Below, piece by piece: positions 45,639-54,545 of a DNA stretch of 64,000 nucleotides. The position numbers and the translations under genes were made by a program. The notes under the pieces were generated by a model. It ran no database searches and was not told the origin of the DNA. It saw only the letters and a program-made list of their open reading frames with translations. Source of the stretch: Streptomyces sp. V2I9 (GTDB taxonomy: Bacteria; Actinomycetota; Actinomycetes; Streptomycetales; Streptomycetaceae); the NCBI RefSeq assembly GCF_030817475.1, contig NZ_JAUSZJ010000002.1, positions 1,913,501-1,977,500 of the forward strand, in the 5' to 3' direction. The first letter of the stretch is position 1. Every line of letters starts with the position of its first letter.

Positions 45639-46706
45639 GTGTCCTTGTCCGTCCTCTTGGCCGCAAGCCCGTCTCCCGAGCCGGCCGGCTCGCTGGGTGA
45701 AGCCGCCGAACAGGCCGGGAACGCCGCGGGCTGGGTCGAGCAGAACTGGTCCACCTGGCTGAGCACCGGTTTGCGCATCCTCCTGATCGTCGCCGTTGCG
45801 ATCACGCTGCGTTATCTGATCCGGCGTGCCCTCACCAACCTCATAGACCGGATGAACCGCAGCGCCCAGGCCGTGGAAGGCACGGCGCTGGGCGGGCTGC
45901 TGGTGAACGCGGAGCGCAGACGCCAGCGCTCGGAGGCCATCGGATCGGTGCTGCGCTCGGTGGCGTCGTTCCTCATCATGGGCACGGCCGCGCTGATGAT
46001 CCTGGGTGCCTTCAAGATCAACCTGGCCCCGCTGCTCGCCTCGGCCGGTGTCGCCGGTGTGGCGCTCGGCTTCGGCGCCCGCAACCTGGTCACGGACTTC
46101 CTGTCCGGCGTCTTCATGATCCTGGAGGACCAGTACGGCGTCGGCGACACGGTCGACGCGGGGGTGGCCTCCGGCGAGGTCATCGAGGTGGGGCTGCGCG
46201 TCACCAAGCTGCGCGGCGACAACGGCGAGATCTGGTACGTCCGCAACGGCGAGGTGAAGCGGATCGGCAACCTCAGCCAGGGCTGGTCCACGGCCGGGGT
46301 CGACGTCACGGTGCGCCCGACCGAGGACCTGGAGCAGGTCCGCAAGGCGATCACCGCGGCCGCCGAGACGATGTCCAAGGAAGAGCCCTGGTCGGAGCGG
46401 CTGTGGGGCCCGGTGGAGGTGCTCGGCCTGGACGCGGTCCTGCTGGACTCGATGACGGTCCGGGTGACCGCGAAGACGATGCCGGGCAAGTCGATCGGCG
46501 TGGAGCGCGAACTGCGCTGGCGGATCAAGCAGGCGCTGGACGAGGCGGGCATCCGCATGATCGGCCCCGCCCCGCTCGCCACGGAGAGCGAGTCCACCGC
46601 GGACCCGACGGCGGCGATGGCAGCCCCCTCCGCGTACGCCTCGGCGACCTCCCCGCAGTCCCTGGCGACTTCCCCGATCCCGCCGCCGGCGAACCTGAAC
46701 AAGTAG
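45639..46706 (+). CDS. MscS-family mechanosensitive ion channel
   Basis: This 355-residue membrane protein has three helices. The last is the Gly/Ala-rich pore helix (LLASAGVAGVALGFGARNLVTDFLSG), followed by the beta domain (GVGDTVDAGVASGEVIEVGLRVTKLR) and an alpha/beta domain facing the cytoplasm. It opens under membrane tension and releases solutes on osmotic downshock. The last about 50 residues are low-complexity (Ser/Ala/Pro). GTG 45639 follows TGGAGG. A 24-bp hairpin follows. Confidence 0.93.
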   Translation: MSLSVLLAASPSPEPAGSLGEAAEQAGNAAGWVEQNWSTWLSTGLRILLIVAVAITLRYLIRRALTNLIDRMNRSAQAVEGTALGGLLVNAERRRQRSEAIGSVLRSVASFLIMGTAALMILGAFKINLAPLLASAGVAGVALGFGARNLVTDFLSGVFMILEDQYGVGDTVDAGVASGEVIEVGLRVTKLRGDNGEIWYVRNGEVKRIGNLSQGWSTAGVDVTVRPTEDLEQVRKAITAAAETMSKEEPWSERLWGPVEVLGLDAVLLDSMTVRVTAKTMPGKSIGVERELRWRIKQALDEAGIRMIGPAPLATESESTADPTAAMAAPSAYASATSPQSLATSPIPPPANLNK

Positions 46707-46711
46707 CGGGC

Positions 46712-46761
46712 GACGCGGAAGGGGCGCCCCACCGGACCCGGTGGGGCGCCCCTTCCGCGTC
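46712..46761. terminator. 24-bp hairpin between convergent mscS and lipoprotein genes
   Basis: The arms 46712-46735 and 46738-46761 are perfectly complementary (core GGGGCGCCCCACCGG / CCGGTGGGGCGCCCC). This is the strongest hairpin in the window. Confidence 0.88.
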
Positions 46762-46773
46762 ATGGTGCGACGG

Positions 46774-47361
46774 TCACTTCTGCTCGTTCTTCTTGTGCTT
46801 CTTGTTGCAGGGGAGTTGGGCGTTGATCTCGGCGCGGGTCATGACCTTGCCCTGGTACGTGACGAACTCGCCGTTCCCGAGTTCGACGGACTCCAGCTGA
46901 GCGAGGTCGACGTAGCCCGACTCGGTCACGGGCTCCCGCTCCCCGCCCTGCCTCGTCTCCACAAAGAACTCGCCCGGCAGGGCACCGGACGACTGCTTGA
47001 TCACCGTGGTGAAGCTGTGTGGACTGTTCACGTGGAAAACACCGTCGCGAGCGTCGGCTGTACGGGGCTCTCGGGCGCTCCAGAGCGTCTCGAACCCGTC
47101 TCCTTCGTCACTGTCGACGACGACATCGGCGCTCTCCAGACTGTCACCGGCGCAGAGCGGCATGGCCACCACCAGATCGGAACCGTCCACGCGGAAGCCG
47201 GCAAACGTCTCCACCGGTCCATTGGTCACGACGCATCCGGAGAGGACGGCCAGCACCGCCGCCGTCACCGCGACGGCCGCGGCCCCTCGCGCACCACGTC
47301 TTCGTCCCTGTCCCTCCACGCCCGACGCCCCCTTCCGGACCCGTACATGTCCGCCCAGCAT
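46774..47361 (-). CDS. Putative lipoprotein of unknown function
   Basis: This 195-residue protein has a basic N-terminus, a hydrophobic stretch and a lipobox (VAVTAAVLAVLSGC), so it is probably exported and lipid-anchored at the Cys. The mature part (VVTNGPVETFAGFRVDGSDLVVAMPLCAGDS...) is beta-rich with a second and third Cys, and the C-terminus is unusually basic (PCNKKHKKNEQK). No family is recognised. ATG 47361 is chosen by signal-peptide length; the ribosome site is weak. Confidence 0.72.
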   Translation of the reverse strand: MLGGHVRVRKGASGVEGQGRRRGARGAAAVAVTAAVLAVLSGCVVTNGPVETFAGFRVDGSDLVVAMPLCAGDSLESADVVVDSDEGDGFETLWSAREPRTADARDGVFHVNSPHSFTTVIKQSSGALPGEFFVETRQGGEREPVTESGYVDLAQLESVELGNGEFVTYQGKVMTRAEINAQLPCNKKHKKNEQK

Positions 47362-47461
47362 GCCCGCTGCGCATCCCCGGCGAGGTAACACTTTGGTAGC
47401 CGGAGGGATGGCACCCATTGACGCCCCGGTGACCTGCGCCCTACCGTCCTCTCAACCAAAC

Positions 47462-47474
47462 AGGAAACTTTCCT
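47462..47474. promoter_or_regulatory. Palindrome AGGAAA-C-TTTCCT, likely ROK (CsnR) operator
   Basis: A perfect 6+1+6 palindrome lies 48 bases before the ROK gene. As I recall, CsnR of Streptomyces binds an AGGAAA/TTTCCT palindrome upstream of its own operon and of the chitosanase gene. Confidence 0.65.
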
Positions 47475-47521
47475 AACAGAGTCGTGAACGCGAGTTCCGG
47501 ACAGAGGGCGGTGCATCCACG

Positions 47522-48745
47522 ATGGCGGGACCCACTCCCGGCCCACCCGGCATCCCGGGCACCCCTCGCGTGCTGCGGGCCATGAACGACCGGGCCGCGC
47601 TCGACCTGCTGCTGGAGCACGGACCGCTCTCCCGGACCCGGATCGGGAAGCTCACCGGGCTCTCCAAGCCCACCGCCTCGCAGCTGCTGGCCCGGCTGGA
47701 GGCGGCCGGGCTCGTCGTCGCCACCGGGACCAGCGAGGGACGCCCCGGACCCAACGCCCAGCTCTACACGGTCAACGCGCGGGCCGCCCACGTCGCCGGG
47801 CTCGACGTGAACGGGCGGCGCATCGCCGCCGCCGTCGCGGACGTGACCGGGCGGACCGTCGGGGAGTTCGAACTGGCCACACCGGGACGGCGCGCCGACA
47901 GCGTGGTGCGCCAGGTCGCCGACGCGCTGGACGGGGCGGTGAAGGACGCGGGGCTGACCCGCGCCGACGTCCACCGGCTCGTCATCGGCACGCCGGGCGC
48001 GTTCGACCCGGGCACCGGGCGGCTGCGGTACGCCTCGCACCTGCCCGGCTGGCACTCCCCCACCCTGCTGGACGAGCTGGCCGCGTTCCTGCCGATGCCG
48101 ATCGAGTACGAGAACGACGTCAACCTGGTCGCCGTCGCCGAGCAGCGCCTCGGCGCGGCGCGCGGCCACGAGGACTTCGTCCTGCTGTGGAACGAGGAGG
48201 GTCTCGGGGCCGCCCTCGTCATCAACGGCCGGCTGCACCGCGGCTTCACCGGAGGGGCGGGCGAGGTCGGCTTCCTGCCGGTGCCGGGCACCCCCCTCGT
48301 ACGCCAGGTCGTCAAGGCCAACAGCGGCGGCTTCCAGGAGCTGGCGGGCGCCCAGTCGGTGCCCCGGCTCGCCAAGTCGCTGGGGATCGACACACCGCAG
48401 CAGCCGTACGCGAAGGTAGCCGCCGACCTGCTGGCGCGGGCGGCCGGCGCGTACGAGGAGGACGGGGCGCTCACCGAGTTGCTGCGCCAGTACGCCCAGC
48501 GGCTGGCCACCGGGCTCGCCTCCGTCACCGCCGTCCTGGACCCCGGCCTGATCGTCCTCGCCGGCGGGGCGGTCGCGGCGGGCGGCGAGGTCCTGCGCTC
48601 CCTGATCCAGTCCGAACTGGCCGAACTCGCCGCCTCCCGGCCCCGCCTGGTGGTCGGCGAGATCGACCGCACCCCCGTCCTGCGCGGCGCCCTGGAGCGG
48701 GCGCTCGCCGACACCCGCGACGAAGTGTTCGACACCTCGCGCTGA
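47522..48745 (+). CDS. csnR: ROK-family repressor of the amino-sugar operon (CsnR-like)
   Basis: This 407-residue regulator has an N-terminal winged helix (RTRIGKLTGLSKPTASQLLARLEAAGLV) and a sugar-kinase-like ROK domain (VAGLDVNGRRIAAAVADVTG; ENDVNLVAVAEQRLGAA). The zinc-binding cysteines of classical ROK proteins are absent (the region reads GEVGFLPVPG). In Streptomyces, CsnR represses its own operon and chitosanase genes and is released by chitosan (glucosamine) oligosaccharides. The downstream genes match that operon in order, and an AGGAAACTTTCCT palindrome lies just upstream. Confidence 0.85.
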   Translation: MAGPTPGPPGIPGTPRVLRAMNDRAALDLLLEHGPLSRTRIGKLTGLSKPTASQLLARLEAAGLVVATGTSEGRPGPNAQLYTVNARAAHVAGLDVNGRRIAAAVADVTGRTVGEFELATPGRRADSVVRQVADALDGAVKDAGLTRADVHRLVIGTPGAFDPGTGRLRYASHLPGWHSPTLLDELAAFLPMPIEYENDVNLVAVAEQRLGAARGHEDFVLLWNEEGLGAALVINGRLHRGFTGGAGEVGFLPVPGTPLVRQVVKANSGGFQELAGAQSVPRLAKSLGIDTPQQPYAKVAADLLARAAGAYEEDGALTELLRQYAQRLATGLASVTAVLDPGLIVLAGGAVAAGGEVLRSLIQSELAELAASRPRLVVGEIDRTPVLRGALERALADTRDEVFDTSR

Positions 48746-48804
48746 ACCACGCCTTTCCCCTGCCCTGCCGTCCGCATCTCTTCCCCGTACCTGGGAGTTC
48801 CGTC

Positions 48805-50136
48805 ATGCGCACCAGCCGTCTCACCACCACCGCCGTCGCCGTCGCCGCGATATCGGTGCTCGCCACCGCGTGTACCGGCCAGTCCGAGGCCGGCGCCTCC
48901 GACGACCCGAACGCGAAGACCACGATCAACTTCTGGCACGGCTGGAGTGCTCCCGCCGAGGTGAAGGCGGTCAAGGACAACATCGCCCGGTTCGAGAAGG
49001 CCCACCCGAACATCACGGTGAAGGTCTCCAGCAACATCAACGATGACAAGCTCAACCAGGCGCTGCGCGCGGGCGGTTCGAACGGACCCGACGTGGTCTC
49101 CTCGTTCACCACCTCCAACGTGGGCAAGTTCTGCTCCTCGGGCGCGTTCGCGGACCTGAAGCCGTTCATCGAGAAGTCGAAGCTCGACCTGGAGAAGACC
49201 TTCCCGAAGGTCCTCCTGGGCTACACCCAGTTCGAGGGCAAGCGCTGCGCCCTGCCGCTGCTCACCGACGCCTACGGCCTCTACTACAACAAGGACGCCT
49301 TCGAGAAGGCCGGGATCACCGCCCCGCCGAAGACGATGTCCGAGCTGGCGAGCGTCGCCAAGAAGCTCACGGTCGAGAAGGGTGACAGCTACCAGCAGCT
49401 CGGGTTCATGCCGACCTTCCACGGCTACGAGACCGTCGCCGACCACTACATGGCCTCGTGGGACCACAAGTACTTCGACGAGAACGGCAAGTCCAACGTC
49501 GCCAAGGACCCGGCGTTCGCGGAGATGTTCACGTTCCAGAAGAAGCTCGTCGAGGACCTCGGCGGCTACGGGAAGCTGGAGAAGTACCGGGGCACCTTCG
49601 GTGACGAGTGGGGCGCCAAGCACCCGTTCCACACCGGGCAGGTCGCCATGCAGCTGGACGGCGAGTGGCGGCTCGGCATGGCCGAGGACACCAAGCCCGG
49701 CTTCGAGATCGGTGTCGCTCCGATGCCCGTCGCCGACGACGAGGCCGACAGCTACGGCAAGGGCTTCCTCTCCGGCACCATCGTGGGCATCGCCCCGGCC
49801 AGCAAGAAGCAGAACGCCGCGTGGGAGCTGGTGAAGTACATGACCACGGACACGAAGGCGGTCGTGGAATTCGCCAACGGCATCCGCAACGTGCCCTCCA
49901 CCCTGGAGGCGCTGAAGTCGCCGGACCTGAAGTTCGACCCGCGCTTCAAGACCTTCCTGGACATCGCGCAGCACCCGAAGTCCAGCACGCCCGACGGCGC
50001 CGTCAACGGTGCGGCGTACCAGCTGACCCTCCAGGACTTCGGCTACCAGTACGAGAAGGGCGCGGTGAAGGACCTCCAGGCCGGGCTGGAGAAGACCGCG
50101 AAGCAGATCGACACCGACATCGCCAAGGCCAAGTAG
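48805..50136 (+). CDS. csnE: Sugar ABC transporter solute-binding lipoprotein (CsnE-like)
   Basis: This 443-residue family-1 solute-binding protein has a lipoprotein signal (AVAAISVLATAC, Cys about 23) and the start of the mature fold NFWHGWSAPAEVKAV. It binds a sugar oligomer outside the membrane and delivers it to the two permeases encoded next. In the csn system the ligand is a glucosamine oligosaccharide. GGGAG precedes ATG 48805. It lies 59 bases after csnR. No ATPase is encoded; Streptomyces carbohydrate transporters of this kind share the distant ATPase MsiK. Confidence 0.85.
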   Translation: MRTSRLTTTAVAVAAISVLATACTGQSEAGASDDPNAKTTINFWHGWSAPAEVKAVKDNIARFEKAHPNITVKVSSNINDDKLNQALRAGGSNGPDVVSSFTTSNVGKFCSSGAFADLKPFIEKSKLDLEKTFPKVLLGYTQFEGKRCALPLLTDAYGLYYNKDAFEKAGITAPPKTMSELASVAKKLTVEKGDSYQQLGFMPTFHGYETVADHYMASWDHKYFDENGKSNVAKDPAFAEMFTFQKKLVEDLGGYGKLEKYRGTFGDEWGAKHPFHTGQVAMQLDGEWRLGMAEDTKPGFEIGVAPMPVADDEADSYGKGFLSGTIVGIAPASKKQNAAWELVKYMTTDTKAVVEFANGIRNVPSTLEALKSPDLKFDPRFKTFLDIAQHPKSSTPDGAVNGAAYQLTLQDFGYQYEKGAVKDLQAGLEKTAKQIDTDIAKAK

Positions 50137-50142
50137 CCCTCG

Positions 50143-51084
50143 ATGACGACGCACACACTCCGCTCGAAGCGCCGCAGGTCGGCGCTTCGTACGGCGGCCT
50201 TCATGTCGCCGTGGCTGATCGGGTTCTCGGTCTTCTTCGCGTATCCGATGGTCTCGACGATCTACTTCTCGTTCATGGAGTACGACGGGTTCGGGACGCC
50301 GGTCTTCAACGGCCTGGCGAACTGGACGTACGTCTTCCAGGACTACCCGATGTTCTGGCCCTCGCTGCGCAACACCCTGTGGCTGGTGCTCGTCATGGTC
50401 ACCTGCCGGGTCGTCTTCGGCCTCGGCGTCGGGATGCTGATCACGAGGATCAGGACGGGGGCCGGGGTCTTCCGGACCCTGTTCTACCTGCCCTACCTGG
50501 CTCCGCCGGTCGCCGCGACGCTCGCGTTCGTCTTTCTCCTCAACCCCGGCACCGGGCCCGTCAACGCGATCCTCGGCGACCTGGGACTGCCGACGCCCGG
50601 CTGGTTCAACGACGCCACCTGGTCCAAGCCGGCGCTCACCATGCTCGCGGTCTGGGGCATCGGGGACCTGATGGTCATCTTCATGGCCTCGCTGCTGGAC
50701 GTGCCGAAGGAGCAGTACGAGGCGGCCGAGCTGGACGGTGCGTCCGCCTGGCAGAAGTTCCGCTTCGTGACCCTGCCCAACATCTCGCCCATCGTGCTGT
50801 TCGCGGTGGTGACGGGGGTCATCCAGGCGATGCAGTACTACACGCAGCCCCTGGTGGCCGGGAAGGTCGCCTCCGGAGTCATCGGCGGCTCCGGCCAGTC
50901 CTTCGAACCCGGTTATCCCGACAAGTCGACACTGACGCTTCCCCAGCTCGTCTACAACCTGGGCTTCCAGCGCTTCGACTACGGCGCCGCCTGTGCCGTC
51001 GCTCTCGTCCTGTTCGCCCTGGCCATGGCCTTCACCGCACTGCTGATGCGGGGCCGCAACAACCTGATCTCGGCCGGTGACTGA
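50143..51084 (+). CDS. csnF: Sugar ABC transporter permease (CsnF-like)
   Basis: This 313-residue integral membrane protein has six predicted helices and the cytoplasmic EAA loop EAAELDGASAWQKFRFVTLP, which docks the ATPase. It resembles MalF-type sugar permeases. It starts six bases after csnE and ends three bases before csnG, so the genes are co-translated. Confidence 0.9.
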   Translation: MTTHTLRSKRRRSALRTAAFMSPWLIGFSVFFAYPMVSTIYFSFMEYDGFGTPVFNGLANWTYVFQDYPMFWPSLRNTLWLVLVMVTCRVVFGLGVGMLITRIRTGAGVFRTLFYLPYLAPPVAATLAFVFLLNPGTGPVNAILGDLGLPTPGWFNDATWSKPALTMLAVWGIGDLMVIFMASLLDVPKEQYEAAELDGASAWQKFRFVTLPNISPIVLFAVVTGVIQAMQYYTQPLVAGKVASGVIGGSGQSFEPGYPDKSTLTLPQLVYNLGFQRFDYGAACAVALVLFALAMAFTALLMRGRNNLISAGD

Positions 51085-51087
51085 GCC

Positions 51088-51993
51088 ATGACCCACCTCA
51101 TCGACAAGACCGCGGCCCCTTCCCCGGCGACCGCTCCCCGCACCACCCCCGCCGCACGCACCGCACGCCGCAAGGCGCTGCTGCACTGGATCGCCGTGCA
51201 CTCCCTCGGGGTCGCCGCCGCGCTCTTCTTCGTGCTGCCGTTCGTCTTCGTGGTGCTGACCTCGCTGATGAGCGACCAGCAGGCGCTGACCCGCGACCTC
51301 ACCCCGAACACCTGGGAGTGGGGCAACTACCTTCGGGTCTTCCACACCGACGGCTTCCTGGTCTGGTGGCGCAACACCCTGCTCTACGCGGGCGTGGGCA
51401 CCGTGCTCACCGTCGTCTCGTCCGTCCCGGTGGCGTACGCGCTGGCGAAGTTCCGCTTCCGGGGCCGCAAGCTGTCGCTGATGCTCGTCATCTCGATGAT
51501 GATGCTGCCGCCGCAGGTCGTCATCATCCCGATGTACCTGTTCTGGGCGAAGCAGCTGGACCTCTCCGGCACCCTGTGGCCGCTGATCATCCCGATGGCC
51601 TTCGGCGACGCGTTCTCGATCTTCCTGCTGCGGCAGTTCCTGCTCACCATTCCGAACGAGTACCTGGACGCGGCGAAGGTCGACGGCTGCGGCGAGTTCC
51701 GGACGCTGGTCAAGGTCGTCCTGCCGATGGCCAAGCCCGGCATCGCGGCCATCGCCCTCTTCCAGTTCTTCGCCGCCTGGAACGACTACTTCGGGCCCCA
51801 GATCTACGCCTCGGAGAACCCGGCCGCCTGGACGCTCAGTTACGGCCTGGAGTCGTTCAAAGGCGCGCACCACACCGACTGGAACCTGACCATGGCCGCG
51901 ACCGTACTGGTCATGGCCCCCGTGATCGCCGTCTTCTTCTTCGCCCAGAAGGCATTCGTCGAAGGCGTCACACTGACCGGAGTAAAGGGCTGA
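51088..51993 (+). CDS. csnG: Sugar ABC transporter permease (CsnG-like)
   Basis: This 301-residue MalG-type permease has six helices and the EAA-like loop DAAKVDGCGEFRTLVKVVLP. With CsnF it forms the membrane channel for the oligosaccharide. One base separates its stop from the next start. Confidence 0.9.
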   Translation: MTHLIDKTAAPSPATAPRTTPAARTARRKALLHWIAVHSLGVAAALFFVLPFVFVVLTSLMSDQQALTRDLTPNTWEWGNYLRVFHTDGFLVWWRNTLLYAGVGTVLTVVSSVPVAYALAKFRFRGRKLSLMLVISMMMLPPQVVIIPMYLFWAKQLDLSGTLWPLIIPMAFGDAFSIFLLRQFLLTIPNEYLDAAKVDGCGEFRTLVKVVLPMAKPGIAAIALFQFFAAWNDYFGPQIYASENPAAWTLSYGLESFKGAHHTDWNLTMAATVLVMAPVIAVFFFAQKAFVEGVTLTGVKG

Positions 51994-51994
51994 C

Positions 51995-53260
51995 ATGAAG
52001 CTCGCAGTAGTGGGTGGCGGGTCCACCTACACCCCTGAACTGATCGACGGATTCGCCCGGCTGCGGGACACGCTGCCGATCGAGGAGCTGGTGCTCGTCG
52101 ATCCGGCGGCCGACCGCCTGGAGCTGGTCGGCGGCCTCGCCCGGCGGATCTTCGCCAAGCAGGACCACGCGGGGAGGATCACGACCACGACCGACGTCGA
52201 CGCGGGCGTGGCCGGCGCCGACGCGGTCCTGCTCCAGCTGCGGGTCGGCGGACAGGCCGCGCGCAACCAGGACGAGACCTGGCCGCTGGAGTGCGGTTGC
52301 GTCGGGCAGGAGACCACCGGCGCCGGCGGCCTGGCCAAGGCGCTGCGCACCGTGCCCGTGGTGCTGGACATCGCCGAGCGGGTCCGCCGTGCCAACCCGG
52401 ACGCCTGGATCATCGACTTCACCAACCCCGTCGGCATCGTCACCCGCGCACTCCTCCAGGCCGGGCACAAGGCCGTCGGCCTGTGCAACGTGGCGATCGG
52501 CTTCCAGCGGAAGTTCGCCCGGCTGCTGGACGTGAACCCCTCCGAGGTCCACCTCGACCACGTCGGGCTCAACCACCTGACCTGGGAGCTGGGGGTGCGG
52601 CTCGGCGGCCCGGACGGCGAGGACGTCCTGCCCCGGCTGCTCGCGGAGCACGGCGACGCCATCGCCGGCGACCTCCGGATGGACCGCCGGATCGTGGACC
52701 GGCTCGGCGTCGTCCCCTCGTACTACCTGCGCTACTTCTACGCCCACGACGAGGTGGTGAAGGAGCTGGGCACCAAGCCGTCTCGGGCCGCCGAGGTCGC
52801 GGCGATGGAGAAGGAACTCCTCGCGATGTACGGCGACCCGTCGCTGGACGAGAAGCCCGAGCTGCTGGCGAAGCGCGGTGGCGCGTTCTACTCCGAGGCG
52901 GCGGTGGACCTGGCGGCCTCCCTGCTGGGCGACGGCGGATCACCGGTCCAGGTGGTCAACACGTACAACCGGGGGACCCTGCCGTTCCTCCCGGACGACG
53001 CGGTGATCGAGGTCCAGGCCCGGATCGGACGCGACGGCGCCACGCCGCTGGCCGTACCGGCGCTGGACCCGCTGTACGCCGGTCTGATCGCCAACGTGAC
53101 GGCGTACGAGGACCTCGCCCTGGACGCGGCGCTGCGCGGCGGCCGGGACCGGGTCTTCAAGGCGCTGCTCGCCCACCCGCTGGTCGGCCAGTTCGACTAC
53201 GCCGAGGGGCTCACCGACCGGCTGATCGCGCACAACCGGGAGCACCTGGCGTGGGCGTGA
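51995..53260 (+). CDS. csnH: GH4-family glycosidase (CsnH-like, 6-phospho-beta-glucosidase annotation group)
   Basis: This 421-residue cytosolic enzyme uses NAD+ and a divalent metal. It has the Rossmann motif VVGGGSTYTPELIDGF, FTNPVGIVT, and the metal ligands Cys164 (GLCNVAIG) and His194 (VGLNHLTW). GH4 enzymes cleave by an oxidation-elimination mechanism. Databases tend to call such proteins 6-phospho-beta-glucosidase, but in an ABC (non-PTS) operon the substrate is more likely an unphosphorylated glucosamine oligomer. The stop overlaps the kinase start. Confidence 0.88.
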   Translation: MKLAVVGGGSTYTPELIDGFARLRDTLPIEELVLVDPAADRLELVGGLARRIFAKQDHAGRITTTTDVDAGVAGADAVLLQLRVGGQAARNQDETWPLECGCVGQETTGAGGLAKALRTVPVVLDIAERVRRANPDAWIIDFTNPVGIVTRALLQAGHKAVGLCNVAIGFQRKFARLLDVNPSEVHLDHVGLNHLTWELGVRLGGPDGEDVLPRLLAEHGDAIAGDLRMDRRIVDRLGVVPSYYLRYFYAHDEVVKELGTKPSRAAEVAAMEKELLAMYGDPSLDEKPELLAKRGGAFYSEAAVDLAASLLGDGGSPVQVVNTYNRGTLPFLPDDAVIEVQARIGRDGATPLAVPALDPLYAGLIANVTAYEDLALDAALRGGRDRVFKALLAHPLVGQFDYAEGLTDRLIAHNREHLAWA

Positions 53261-54261
53261 AGGTGTCGGTCCTCGCCATCGACGCGGGCAACAGCAAGAC
53301 CGACGTGGCACTGATCGGCGAGGACGGCACGGTGCTGGCCACGGCGCGCGGCGGCGGTTTCCAGCCGCCCGTGGTCGGGGCGGAGGCCGCGATCGACGTC
53401 CTGGCCGAGGCGCTGGAGCGGGCGGTCGCGGAACTGCCGGAGACCGGCGGTCCGCGCGCCACGCTCTCCTCGCTCGCCCCGCCCGGCTCGGCCGTGCACC
53501 TCTCCGCGTGCCTGGCCAACGCCGACCTGCCCGTCGAGGAGGCCGAGTTGGCGGCGGCCCTGGAGGCCCGCGGCTGGGCCTCCTCGGTGGAGGTGCGCAA
53601 CGACACCTTCGCGATCCTGCGCGCCGGGGTGGACGAGCCCCGCGGCGTCGCGGTGGTGTGCGGGGCCGGGATCAACTGCGTGGGCATGACCCCGGACGGG
53701 CGGACCGCCCGCTTCCCCGCCATCGGACGGATATCCGGCGACTGGGGCGGCGGTGCGGGGCTCGCCGAGGAGGCGCTGTGGTTCGCCGCGCGCGCCGAGG
53801 ACGGGCGGGGCGAGGCGTCCGAGCTGGCCCGCGCGCTGCCGGGCCACTTCGGGCTGGGCTCGATGTACGCGCTGATCGAGGCGCTGCACCGGGGCGCGAT
53901 CCCGATGGCGCGGCGGCACGAGCTGACGCCGGTCCTGTTCGCCACGGCCGCGGCCGGGGACGCGGTGGCCCTGGCGCTGGTGGAGCGGCTGGCCGACGAG
54001 GTGGTGGCGATGGCCTCGGTCACGCTGGCCCGGCTCGGTCTGCTGGAGGAGGAGGTTCCGGTGCTGCTGGGCGGCAGTGTGCTGGCAGCCCGCCATCCGC
54101 AGCTCGACGACCGGATCACCGCGCTGCTCGCGGCCCGCGCCCCGAAGGCCGAGGTGCGCGTGGTCTCCGAGCCGCCGGTGCTGGGCGCGGCGTTGCTGGG
54201 GCTCGACCGTACGGGGGCGGGGCCGGAGGTCCACCGGAGGCTGCGCGGGCAGTACGCCTGA
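53251..54261 (+). CDS. csnK: BadF-type sugar kinase (CsnK-like, glucosamine/N-acetylglucosamine kinase)
   Basis: This about 336-residue ASKHA kinase has the phosphate-1 loop VLAIDAGNSKTDVALIGEDG, VVCGAGINCVGMTPDG and GDWGGGAGLAEEA, then VLLGGSVLAA near the C-terminus, as in the BadF/BcrAD and N-acetylglucosamine kinase group. It would phosphorylate the monosaccharide released by the GH4 enzyme. Three in-frame GTG codons (53251, 53257, 53263) compete; 53251 lies eight bases from GGGAG, while 53257 gives a classic GTGA overlap with the GH4 stop. A strong terminator follows. Confidence 0.85.
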   Translation: MGVKVSVLAIDAGNSKTDVALIGEDGTVLATARGGGFQPPVVGAEAAIDVLAEALERAVAELPETGGPRATLSSLAPPGSAVHLSACLANADLPVEEAELAAALEARGWASSVEVRNDTFAILRAGVDEPRGVAVVCGAGINCVGMTPDGRTARFPAIGRISGDWGGGAGLAEEALWFAARAEDGRGEASELARALPGHFGLGSMYALIEALHRGAIPMARRHELTPVLFATAAAGDAVALALVERLADEVVAMASVTLARLGLLEEEVPVLLGGSVLAARHPQLDDRITALLAARAPKAEVRVVSEPPVLGAALLGLDRTGAGPEVHRRLRGQYA

Positions 54262-54291
54262 GCGGCAGGGGCCGGTCGGTGCCCGGCGGGG

Positions 54292-54322
54292 CGTCCCCTC
54301 ACGCGGTGTGCGTGAGGGGACG
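54292..54322 (+). terminator. Terminator of the csn operon
   Basis: CGTCCCCTCACGC (54292-54304) pairs perfectly with GCGTGAGGGGACG (54310-54322), followed by CTTCTTG. Confidence 0.85.
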
Positions 54323-54545
54323 CTTCTTGTTCGTTCCCCGTACGGGTGAACGCCTGGCGTACGAGGGGCTCGGGGGAACCGATCGGGCTTCCGGAACGTG
54401 TACCTGATGGGGAGTCCGTTCGCTTATGGGGATGTATCCGGGCACGTTGCGCCGCTTGCCTTGATCGGCCGCGCCTGCCCTGGTCGAATGCGGGGACTGA
54501 TGACGGGGACGGGGACCCACCGTCGGTGACCGAGGGGGAGGTCGA

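Noticed and set aside
47764-52026. 1420-codon open frame on the minus strand
   Set aside because: It is the antisense shadow of the csn operon; composition is low-complexity and no ribosome site or domain is present.
54392-54420. ECF-sigma promoter (GGAAC...CGTT) before glnX
   Set aside because: The spacing between GGAAC and GTT is 20 bases, longer than expected for the Streptomyces ECF promoters I know.
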